NCBI GenBank assembly: GCA_964477735.1
Contig: CAYZFD010000022.1
Coordinates: forward strand, 1 to 27,545
Direction: 5' to 3'
Origin: CAYZFD01 sp964477735
Lineage (GTDB): Bacteria > Bacteroidota > Bacteroidia > Flavobacteriales > Flavobacteriaceae
DNA: 27,545 nt
Shown: positions 1 to 7,340 of the stretch, piece after piece
How the letters are laid out: each line of letters starts with the position of its first letter
Position numbering within the stretch: the first letter of the stretch is position 1
The notes under the pieces: generated by a model
The model's database searches: none
Seen by the model: only the letters and a program-made list of their open reading frames with translations
Told to the model about the DNA's origin: nothing
Made by a program: the position numbers and the translations under genes

Positions 1-1466
1 GAACCATTAATTCCATCAGCTCCGTCTGGTCCACCAAAAGTGTAGAAAGGTTGTTCTACACCAAAGGTTTCAAGAGTTTTAGCAGGCAAAGGAAGATGAA
101 GTGGCGTACCATATTGCAATAAGTCATATTTTCTCATTGAATAGAACTGAAGACCAGTTCCAGTAACTACCATCTCAACAACTCTTTCATGATGAATTGC
201 ATCAATCACATCATCTAAATTATCAGCAACATTGGGCAACTTACCTCTAGAAGTTCTTGTACCAGCATTGATAATGTCTGCGGCACCTGAAACATTTCCA
301 TTCCAGGCCATTGCCTCAGCTTTATACAAATCGTTTTCAGATTTAAGCAGTTCAGGCATTGAACCTACACCCAAAGCATAAATATCATCATATCTAGAGT
401 AACGATAGTTTGACCAGTGATAATATCCACGATCGGGTCTTAGCCAATTGGAAGGCAAATACTCGAAATCAGTATTGATACGATCATCAGCATTGGGGTT
501 TGTAGACTCTGGTGGTGCAGGGAAAGCTGGATCATCATCCCAATGTGCAGGTAGCGTAGGATCTAGTTTATTCACAACGTAGGTGTCCACAACTCCCCAT
601 CCAGGATAGGTTAAGTAATCACCTGCCATTGCATACCACATATCATACCCATCATTAACTACAACATAATCGGCTGAAATTCCTGCATTAGCATAATTCA
701 ATACACGATTCCAATCAACAGAAGCCATTTGAGCTTTGTTTCTAGGGGTATTTGCTAAAATTCTAGCAGCCATTGAATTGGCCAATTGTTTTAAATCACT
801 GTTTGAAAGATCGGCAGGTGTACCCATCCAATCAGAAGGAATGGTGAAAGTGTTAGCAGAAATAGAGATAGCGTCGTCTAAATAATATAAAGCTTTTTCC
901 ATAATCTCTGAATAAGGAGAGGCATCTTCAACTGTAGCATTTTCAATTGAAATTTCTTCGTCAACAATAAAAGCCTTATCAAAGTTCATAGCTAAAGTTC
1001 CATAGGCCAAGCCCATATTAAATCTAGCAAATGCTCTCACTTTATTATCATCAACGCCATCTTTACCAATTTGAAGCCCATTATCCATAGCCTTCAATAC
1101 CAAAGATGCAGTGTTTATAACAGCGTACATTTTGTCAAAGGTATATTTTGTTGTACCAGCGTATGAATAACCTGGGGTATTGGTCCATGCTTTTCTAGGT
1201 TCCCAACTCATGTCTCGCATTGCCTGGTTACCCCAAGAACAAGAGGCATTGTCAGCTGCAGTGGCTAAAAACATTTGCATACCATAATAGCTTTTATCTG
1301 CATTATAGTATGTATTGTATAAACCTTTAGCAACGTTCAAAACGTCGTCGCCACTAGCATATACCTTTAAAAAATCAGGTTGATTTTCGTTTGGAACGTC
1401 TAAGGATTCAGAACAAGACATAAATCCTAGACCAACCATCAGTAATATTAAAAACTTGTTTTTCAT
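1..1466 (-). CDS. SusD/RagB-family outer-membrane lipoprotein, C-terminus cut by the window edge
   Basis: Open from an ATG at 1466 to the left edge (488 codons, no stop), so the last part of the protein is missing. The N-terminus is a lipoprotein signal peptide: a Lys-rich start, a hydrophobic core, and a lipobox (Phe-Met-Ser-Cys) with Cys18 as the probable lipidated residue. The body is rich in Asn, Tyr, Trp and Asp with helical TPR-like stretches (for example ARFNMGLAYGTLAMNF), as in SusD-family substrate-binding lids. SusD proteins sit on the cell surface over a SusC channel and capture a glycan or peptide for import. The partner susC ends only 19 nt upstream, so the two are almost certainly one operon. 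The substrate cannot be told from this window because no hydrolase or regulator is visible beside the pair. I am sure of the family and unsure of the ligand. Confidence 0.9.
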   Translation of the reverse strand, partial: MKNKFLILLMVGLGFMSCSESLDVPNENQPDFLKVYASGDDVLNVAKGLYNTYYNADKSYYGMQMFLATAADNASCSWGNQAMRDMSWEPRKAWTNTPGYSYAGTTKYTFDKMYAVINTASLVLKAMDNGLQIGKDGVDDNKVRAFARFNMGLAYGTLAMNFDKAFIVDEEISIENATVEDASPYSEIMEKALYYLDDAISISANTFTIPSDWMGTPADLSNSDLKQLANSMAARILANTPRNKAQMASVDWNRVLNYANAGISADYVVVNDGYDMWYAMAGDYLTYPGWGVVDTYVVNKLDPTLPAHWDDDPAFPAPPESTNPNADDRINTDFEYLPSNWLRPDRGYYHWSNYRYSRYDDIYALGVGSMPELLKSENDLYKAEAMAWNGNVSGAADIINAGTRTSRGKLPNVADNLDDVIDAIHHERVVEMVVTGTGLQFYSMRKYDLLQYGTPLHLPLPAKTLETFGVEQPFYTFGGPDGADGING

Positions 1467-1485
1467 AATATGCATTTATTTATAA

Positions 1486-4400
1486 TTAGAAATTAAAAGA
1501 AAATGATAAAGCAACATTTCTGTAATTTGGATAGGCGTCTGTGCCGTCAAATGGGTTTCTAATGGAACCTACTTCAGGATCGTAACCAGAATAATCAGTA
1601 ATTGTGAAAAGATTTCTACCTATTACTTTAGCAGTAAATGATTTGAAAATATTACTCATTGATGCAGGTAATTTTTCATTGCTAAAGGTGTAACCTAAAG
1701 ACAATTCTCTTAATTTAATGTATGATGCATCCTCTACCCAATAACTGTTATTTGAGTTTACATCATATAGTCCAAGGAAATATTCAATAGTTTTTTTCTG
1801 ATCAGTAGGAACATTGGTCATATCCATAATTCCATTTCTTGTATCCCGAGTCAACCACTGTGATTTTCTGTTATAAACATCACCACCAGATTTAACATCT
1901 AACAAGAAATACAAAAAGGCACCCTTGTAGTTGATTGTGTTAGAAATCCCCATAGTAAAATCGGGAAGTCCATCACCAATTTTTACAAACGCATCAGATC
2001 CATCTTCATTTTTAAGTCTAATTGGTTTTTCGTCAATAGTTCCTTGAGAACCTGCCGCTACAACAAAACCATCGCTATTCAATTCATAATCACTAATGGT
2101 TTCACCAGCACCTAATTGATTTGACATTTGATCTAAAGATTTTACCCAATCAAAACCATAGATTGATCCGTAGGTCTCACCCTCTTTGATAAAATAAAGA
2201 CCGTCAGGTCCAGATTGATAAGGTGCAATTGGCAACTCAGTAATAGTTTGTCTACTTCTACCAAATACAACATTAGTGTTCCAAGAAAAATCTTTTTTCT
2301 GAACCCAATTTGCTCCTAAACTCAGTTCGATAGTGTTTGATTCTACAGTACCTGCATTTTGGTACTGAGATACAAAACCATCACTTACAAAAGGAATTAA
2401 TGGTACATTAATAAACTGATCTGTTGTTACTGATTCAGCGTATGTAGCTTGGAAAGTAAACTTATCTAGGAAATTTACATCAATACCAAATTCAGTTTCT
2501 TTTGTTTGAGAAGGTCTAAGGGCCTTGTTACCTTTTTGAGAAGGAGAGGTAACACCACTACTGATACTGTAAGTTTCATATTGCCAGTTGAATCCTGGTC
2601 TGATACCTGCAGTTCCTGTTGCAGCCCTAAGCTTTAACTCTTGAACACCTGGGATTTTAATATCCTCTGTAACACGGTAAGCAGCAGAAACTCTATAGTA
2701 ATCTGCCCAACGAGCATCAGGACCAAAGAAAGATGAACCGTCTTTTCTGTACATCAAATCCAATAGATATCTGTCCTTATAGTCAATACCTAGAATTCCA
2801 AAATAGTTTTGAGCAACTTCCTTAGAAGTAGTTGAACCATAATAGATAATATCATCAAATGCTTCAAGTGTAGGCAAATCTCTAATCACAAATTGATTTG
2901 ACCCCACATTTAAAAATTCATTATAATATGACTCATTTAAAAAGGATAATTTACCAGTTAAAATCAAGTCATCAAAAGCATGTTTCATATTCAAGGTCAA
3001 TTGAGTATTATCTTGAGTTGATCTTGAATTTTCCTTATAGTATTGACCTTTATTATAGGTGATTCCATAATCATTATCACCACCAGAACCAATAGTCCAA
3101 GTGTCAAAAGGATAGTAAGAAGTATAATTATAGTTTTGAACTTCTTTTGAATGAGAAACGTCTAAATTTGCCCAATTATTAAATTTCACATTTGCTTTAA
3201 AGCTAGCAATCCAACTTGTTGTTTTTTGTAAAGCTTCTCTTTTCCAAGCACTGTAAAATGGGTTTACCTCATTACTCCAATGATTATGACGTAGATAATA
3301 GGGCTGTCCGTCAACAGGATTAGCCATCTTCAAATCGTTATCTGGCTCAGCAAGAACGATTTCAAAGAACGAACCACCTCCACCAGGATATTCCACAGAA
3401 TTGTCAGTAAATAAATTACTTGTAGAAATTCTCAACCATGGTGCAACTTGGTGATCGATGTTGATTCTATAATTTTGTCTCTTAAATCCATCACTAAAAG
3501 GCACAACACCAGACTGAGTTGTTCTTTCAAAAGAAGCGTAAACATTTGTTGTTTTGCTATTTGCAGAATATGAAACAAAATTGGTTGTGGTTTGTCCAGT
3601 TTGAAAATATTCCCTCTGTTGATCTCTATTAACAGCAAATGGATTGTCAAGGTAATGATCGTCATCTAAAGTTCTAGAACCAACAATATCTGGACTATAA
3701 CCTCCAACATAATTAGCAGGGTAAGTTACACCATCATAAGCAGTATATTTATCATTCTGAGTAGCAGACAATTTATAAGGATGGGCCTCTGCTAAATCAA
3801 TGTAATTTTGAATGTTTTGAAATCCAACCTCAGTTCTAATATTGACTGAAGAACTACCTTCGGCAAGCTTATTACCTCTTTTAGATGTAATGGCAATCAC
3901 ACCATTTGCAGCTCTAGAACCATAAAGTGCAGATGCAGCGGCACCTTTAACAACCTCCATACTTTCAATATCATCAATATTGATCTCAGAAAGAGAAGTG
4001 TTTACCTGAACACCATCCAAAATAATTAGTGGCGCTGAAGATGCACCTAAATTGTTGTCAGATCTCAACTGGATACTTTGACTAGAACCAGGTGCTCCGG
4101 ATGACATTGCTACCCTGGCTCCTGCAACCTTACCAACTAATGCACCAGCAACAGAAGTTGCGGGAGCAACACTTAATTTCTCTGCTCCTACTTTAGTAAC
4201 AGATACAGTAAGTTTTTTAACTGAAGTAGCTCCAGCAACACCAGCAACAACTACCTCATCTAGCCTGTTGGCAGGCTCTAAAGTAGCGTTGACTTGGGCA
4301 TTGTTTCCTACAGCAATGACTTGAGTTTGATATCCCACAAAGCTAATTTCTAATGAAGCTCCGCTGGCCACTGTAATGGAATAATTTCCATCAAAGTCAG

Positions 4401-4554
4401 TGGACACACCATTGCTGGTTCCTGACTCAACAACTGTTGCACCAGGCAAAGGAACCCCTTGCTCATCGTTAACAGTTCCTGTCACAGTTTGTTGTGCAAA
4501 TGCAAACTGAATCGTCAGTAAGCCAAATGCTAAATATTTAATAAAGTTTTTCAT
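1486..4554 (-). CDS. SusC/RagA-family TonB-linked outer-membrane transporter
   Basis: A complete 1022-residue protein. In order: a signal peptide (about residues 1-20, ending Ala-Phe-Ala before Gln-Gln), a carboxypeptidase-D regulatory-like beta-sandwich domain (about 22-95, with PLPGATVV and DFDGNYSI), a conserved LDEVVV segment at 98-103 preceding the plug, a plug domain (about 110-228) with the SusC hallmark YGSRAANGVIAITSKRG at 211-227, and a long Tyr/Asn/Asp-rich beta-barrel ending in Phe (SFSFNF), as expected for outer-membrane insertion by BAM. SusC proteins are TonB/ExbBD-energised channels that work with a SusD lid to import oligosaccharides, peptides or other large nutrients. The lid gene follows after 19 nt. 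The gene looks intact. A candidate promoter lies at 4628-4635. The substrate is unknown, and the neighbour on the other side, rlmB, is housekeeping. Confidence 0.96.
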   Translation of the reverse strand: MKNFIKYLAFGLLTIQFAFAQQTVTGTVNDEQGVPLPGATVVESGTSNGVSTDFDGNYSITVASGASLEISFVGYQTQVIAVGNNAQVNATLEPANRLDEVVVAGVAGATSVKKLTVSVTKVGAEKLSVAPATSVAGALVGKVAGARVAMSSGAPGSSQSIQLRSDNNLGASSAPLIILDGVQVNTSLSEINIDDIESMEVVKGAAASALYGSRAANGVIAITSKRGNKLAEGSSSVNIRTEVGFQNIQNYIDLAEAHPYKLSATQNDKYTAYDGVTYPANYVGGYSPDIVGSRTLDDDHYLDNPFAVNRDQQREYFQTGQTTTNFVSYSANSKTTNVYASFERTTQSGVVPFSDGFKRQNYRINIDHQVAPWLRISTSNLFTDNSVEYPGGGGSFFEIVLAEPDNDLKMANPVDGQPYYLRHNHWSNEVNPFYSAWKREALQKTTSWIASFKANVKFNNWANLDVSHSKEVQNYNYTSYYPFDTWTIGSGGDNDYGITYNKGQYYKENSRSTQDNTQLTLNMKHAFDDLILTGKLSFLNESYYNEFLNVGSNQFVIRDLPTLEAFDDIIYYGSTTSKEVAQNYFGILGIDYKDRYLLDLMYRKDGSSFFGPDARWADYYRVSAAYRVTEDIKIPGVQELKLRAATGTAGIRPGFNWQYETYSISSGVTSPSQKGNKALRPSQTKETEFGIDVNFLDKFTFQATYAESVTTDQFINVPLIPFVSDGFVSQYQNAGTVESNTIELSLGANWVQKKDFSWNTNVVFGRSRQTITELPIAPYQSGPDGLYFIKEGETYGSIYGFDWVKSLDQMSNQLGAGETISDYELNSDGFVVAAGSQGTIDEKPIRLKNEDGSDAFVKIGDGLPDFTMGISNTINYKGAFLYFLLDVKSGGDVYNRKSQWLTRDTRNGIMDMTNVPTDQKKTIEYFLGLYDVNSNNSYWVEDASYIKLRELSLGYTFSNEKLPASMSNIFKSFTAKVIGRNLFTITDYSGYDPEVGSIRNPFDGTDAYPNYRNVALSFSFNF

Positions 4555-4627
4555 AAAATTAAAAGTTAATTTAAGTATAGTAATTATGAATTTAAGGAGC
4601 GAATATAGATTCTTTTGTTAAAAAAAC

Positions 4628-4635
4628 CAAAATTA
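4628..4635 (-). promoter_or_regulatory. Candidate -7 promoter box (TAATTTTG) for susC
   Basis: On the minus strand this octamer reads TAATTTTG, a full match to the Bacteroidota -7 consensus TAnnTTTG. It would start transcription near 4624 and leave a leader of about 70 nt before the susC ATG at 4554, the longest leader inferred in this window. A CAA (TTG on the minus strand) at 4660-4662 could be the -33 element, but the spacer of 24 nt is slightly long. Confidence 0.45.
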
Positions 4636-4696
4636 TTGTTAACGAAATGTTAATCTAAACAAAAGTTAATCTGTAAAACAGTTTCTAACAATCACT

Positions 4697-4704
4697 TATA
4701 TTTG
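4697..4704 (+). promoter_or_regulatory. -7 promoter box (TATATTTG) for rlmB
   Basis: TATATTTG matches the Bacteroidota TAnnTTTG element exactly and lies 11 nt before the TTG start of rlmB. Initiation 3-4 nt after the box would leave a leader of only about 8 nt. No clear -33 TTTG was found at the usual spacing. Confidence 0.55.
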
Positions 4705-4715
4705 TGCTTTAAAAA

Positions 4716-5456
4716 TTGATTTTTTTGCAAGCAAACACCCAACTATTCGGCCTCCGCGCCGTCATCGAAGCACTAAAAGCCGAGACCGATCTCGATAAAA
4801 TTTTTGTACAAAAAGGGTTACAGGGTGCCCTAGCCAATGAACTTCTTCGATTGCTGCATCAAACCCAGCGAAGCCCTCAATTTGTCCCCATTGAAAAACT
4901 CAACCGACTTTGCCCCCACAATCACCAAGGTGTGGTGGCTACCGTAGCCATCACCCCACTACTCTCCCTCGAAACACTATTAGAAAAAGCACCTAAAGAC
5001 CCTCTGTATTTGCTGCTCGACGGCATCACAGACGTTAGAAATTTAGGCGCCATCATCAGAACCGCCGTTTGCACTGGTGTTCATGGGCTCATACTCCCCT
5101 ACTCAGGTGCAGCACCACTCAATGGTGAAACCATTAAAACCTCTGCAGGTGGTGTTTTTAACCTCCCCATTTGTAAAGTAGCACACATTAAGGACGCTGT
5201 TTTTCAGTTGCAAGCAGCAGGCGTTCAAGTGGTGGCCGCCACAGAAAAAACCGATAAATTGGCTTTCGATAGCAACCTAACCGGTCCTATAGCGCTCATT
5301 ATGGGTTCAGAAGAAAGAGGCATTAATCCCTCCACCTTAAAACTTTGTGATCAAAAAATAAAACTCCCCATGGAAGGACCCATTGCATCACTCAATGTTT
5401 CAGTGGCTTGCGGGGCCCTGCTCTACGAAATCGTGCGTCAACGCACAAGAAGCTAA
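4716..5456 (+). CDS. rlmB: 23S rRNA 2'-O-ribose methyltransferase, RlmB/TrmH (SpoU) family
   Basis: A 246-residue SPOUT-superfamily methyltransferase, predicted to methylate a guanosine in the 23S rRNA peptidyl-transferase region (G2251 in E. coli) using S-adenosylmethionine. All three SpoU motifs are present: motif 1 DVRNLGAIIRTA at 106-117 (Asn109 and catalytic-type Arg115), motif 2 IMGSEERG at 195-202, and motif 3 LPMEGPIASLNVSVA at 217-231, which forms the knotted SAM site. The N-terminal ~75 residues look like the L30e-like RNA-binding domain of RlmB. The start is TTG: an in-frame TAA lies two codons upstream (4710-4712) and the first in-frame ATG is near residue 196, so no ATG start is possible. 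The N-terminal NTQLFGLRAVIEAL fits the usual beginning of the family, so little or nothing is missing. rarA follows after 31 nt but has its own -7 box. Confidence 0.93.
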   Translation: MIFLQANTQLFGLRAVIEALKAETDLDKIFVQKGLQGALANELLRLLHQTQRSPQFVPIEKLNRLCPHNHQGVVATVAITPLLSLETLLEKAPKDPLYLLLDGITDVRNLGAIIRTAVCTGVHGLILPYSGAAPLNGETIKTSAGGVFNLPICKVAHIKDAVFQLQAAGVQVVAATEKTDKLAFDSNLTGPIALIMGSEERGINPSTLKLCDQKIKLPMEGPIASLNVSVACGALLYEIVRQRTRS

Positions 5457-5475
5457 TGCCTAACCTCTAAATCCT

Positions 5476-5483
5476 TAACTTTG
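5476..5483 (+). promoter_or_regulatory. -7 promoter box (TAACTTTG) placed directly on the rarA start
   Basis: TAACTTTG matches TAnnTTTG exactly, and only four bases separate it from the rarA ATG at 5488. If transcription starts 3-4 nt after the box, as usual for this element, the mRNA begins at or next to the A of the start codon. I see no good -33 element. Confidence 0.5.
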
Positions 5484-5487
5484 AGGC

Positions 5488-6765
5488 ATGACAACTCCCT
5501 TGGCCGAAAGACTTCGCCCCACAACACTCTCTGAATATATCGGACAAGAACATCTCATTGGCCCTGAAGGTGCACTCACCAAAGCGCTCAACCAAGGGGT
5601 TTTGCCATCCATCATTTTGTGGGGACCCCCAGGCGTAGGAAAAACTACCCTAGCGCAATTGCTAGCCGAAAATTCTAAAAGAAACCTTTACAGCCTTAGC
5701 GCCATCAATGCTGGCGTTAAAGACATCCGTGACATTCTAAACAAAGCCAAACAAGCTGGCAGCTTGTTTGATAACAAAAACCCCATTTTGTTTATTGATG
5801 AAATTCACCGCTTCAGCAAATCGCAACAAGATTCCCTACTCCAAGCTGTTGAAAAAGGATGGATTACCCTTATTGGTGCCACCACCGAAAACCCAAGCTT
5901 TGAGGTGATTTCTGCCTTGCTATCCCGATGTCAAGTGTACACCCTTAAGGCCTTCGACAAAAAGGCACTATTAGAAATTACAGCCCGTGCCATCAAAGTT
6001 GATGCCCTCTTTCAGACCAAAAAAATTGAGCTCAAAGAGACCAATGCCCTATTGCGGTTTTCGGGAGGTGACGCCCGTAAGCTGCTCAATATCCTGGAAC
6101 TTGTCACCCAAAGTCAAGAAGGAACAAACATTGTAATCGACGACAACCTAGTCACCAACAGTGTTCAGCAAAATCCTGCTTTGTATGATAAAAATGGTGA
6201 ACAACATTATGATTTGGTCTCGGCCTTTATCAAATCGATTCGAGGAAGCGACCCCAACGCAGCACTCTACTGGCTCGCTCGAATGCTTGCAGGTGGTGAA
6301 GACATTCAATTCATTGCTCGAAGACTGATCATTTTGGCTAGCGAAGATATTGGAAATGCCAACCCCACAGCACTCATCATGGCCAACAACAGCGCACAAG
6401 CCATCGCCCAGGTGGGCATGCCCGAATCGAGAATTATTCTCAGTCAATGTGTGATCTATTTGGCCGGATCACCCAAAAGCAATACGGCTTACACGGCCAT
6501 TGCAGCCGCCCAAAAAAGCGTAGCCGAAACAGGAAATTTAGCCGTGCCTCTTCACCTTAGAAATGCGCCCACCGAACTCATGCAAGAACTGGGCTATGGT
6601 ACCGATTATCAATACGCCCATGATCATCCTAATAATTTTGTACGTGAGTCATTTTTTCCTGATGAATTGCCACCTATAACTTTCTATCAGCCTGGCCACA
6701 ATTCGCGTGAGCAACAAACGCGAGATTTCTTAAAATTTAGATGGAAAGATCAATATGATTATTGA
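5488..6765 (+). CDS. rarA: Replication-associated recombination protein A (RarA/MgsA), AAA+ ATPase
   Basis: A 425-residue AAA+ ATPase of the RarA/MgsA/WRNIP1 family, a clamp-loader relative that acts at stalled replication forks. Visible motifs: N-terminal LAERLRPTTLSEYIGQ, Walker A GPPGVGKTT (46-54, Lys52), Walker B LFIDE (101-105) followed by IHRFSKSQQD, sensor 1 GATTENPSFE (130-139), and the sensor 2 region GGDARKLLN from residue 193. The C-terminal half (QHYDLVSAFIKSIRGSDPNA, then GEDIQFIARRLIILASEDIG) is the MgsA C-terminal tetramerisation domain. Length is normal for the family. The ATG at 5488 is the natural start, just before TPLAERLRP, and a -7 box abuts it. The stop codon TGA (6763-6765) directly abuts the stop of the opposing yjjG gene. 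Confidence 0.96.
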   Translation: MTTPLAERLRPTTLSEYIGQEHLIGPEGALTKALNQGVLPSIILWGPPGVGKTTLAQLLAENSKRNLYSLSAINAGVKDIRDILNKAKQAGSLFDNKNPILFIDEIHRFSKSQQDSLLQAVEKGWITLIGATTENPSFEVISALLSRCQVYTLKAFDKKALLEITARAIKVDALFQTKKIELKETNALLRFSGGDARKLLNILELVTQSQEGTNIVIDDNLVTNSVQQNPALYDKNGEQHYDLVSAFIKSIRGSDPNAALYWLARMLAGGEDIQFIARRLIILASEDIGNANPTALIMANNSAQAIAQVGMPESRIILSQCVIYLAGSPKSNTAYTAIAAAQKSVAETGNLAVPLHLRNAPTELMQELGYGTDYQYAHDHPNNFVRESFFPDELPPITFYQPGHNSREQQTRDFLKFRWKDQYDY

Positions 6766-7340
6766 TCAAAAATATTTTTTCAATGCCAACAACTCATGAA
6801 TAATGGGGGCTTGCTCGTGAAGCGGTTCTCCATGGGCTATGTAGTGNNNNNNNNNNNNNNNNNNNNNNNNNNNNNNNNNNNNNNNNNNNNNNNNNNNNNN
6901 NNNNNNNNNNNNNNNNNNNNNNNNNNNNNNNNNNNNNNNNNNNNNNTGGTTAAGATATAGAGGGGATATTTTTTTTGAAGATAAATCAAAATTTCTTTTG
7001 CCCCTGGAAGTAAGTTTGTAAATGCACTAAGGTGGGTAATATAGTCCTCTGCCAACAGATGAATCATCTGGTCAGCAATGGGTAAATTGAGTTGATCGAA
7101 AGCTGTTTTTAATCTTTGGTACCTCAAAACTTCCTTGCTGATGGCTCCACTGCGGTATAAACGCCAAAACTCCAAATTGATGGGTCGGTAAATGTCTAAA
7201 AACTGGACCACATCCAATTCTACACATCGCTTTTTAAAAATGTATTCAAAAGTAAGCCCTGAATTTTTTTCAAAATCCCAAAGTGTGTGGTCAAGATCAA
7301 AAAAAATGGCTTTCGGCTTCCATCGATTTGTTGGATTCAT
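6766..7340 (-). CDS. yjjG: YjjG-type HAD-family phosphatase, interrupted by an assembly gap
   Basis: The N-terminal part (7340 to 6947, 131 codons) carries HAD motif I FFDLDHTLWDFEKNS with nucleophile Asp15 and acid Asp17, then the helical cap and the start of motif II (...YPLYILT, where the next codon begins with A, as in the usual Thr-Asn). This pattern matches the YjjG noncanonical pyrimidine nucleotidase subfamily. Beyond the 100-N gap, 6846-6769 in a different frame encodes 26 more codons (HYIAHGEPLHEQAPIIHELL and a short tail) ending in TGA at 6768-6766, which fits the C-terminal end of the same protein. Motifs III and IV (Lys, Asp-Asp) fall in the gap. The two parts add to 157 codons against roughly 225-230 for the family, so about 70 codons seem to be missing. 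The start overlaps the upstream stop by 4 nt (ATGA). The frame change is probably an effect of the placeholder gap length and not a mutation. Confidence 0.85.
6847..6946. other. Assembly gap: exactly 100 N
   Basis: A run of 100 undetermined bases, the usual placeholder for a scaffold gap of unknown size. It interrupts the HAD phosphatase gene. For the two coding parts to join in frame the real gap must be 2 modulo 3 nt long; from the family's length I estimate about 200 nt. Confidence 0.99.
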
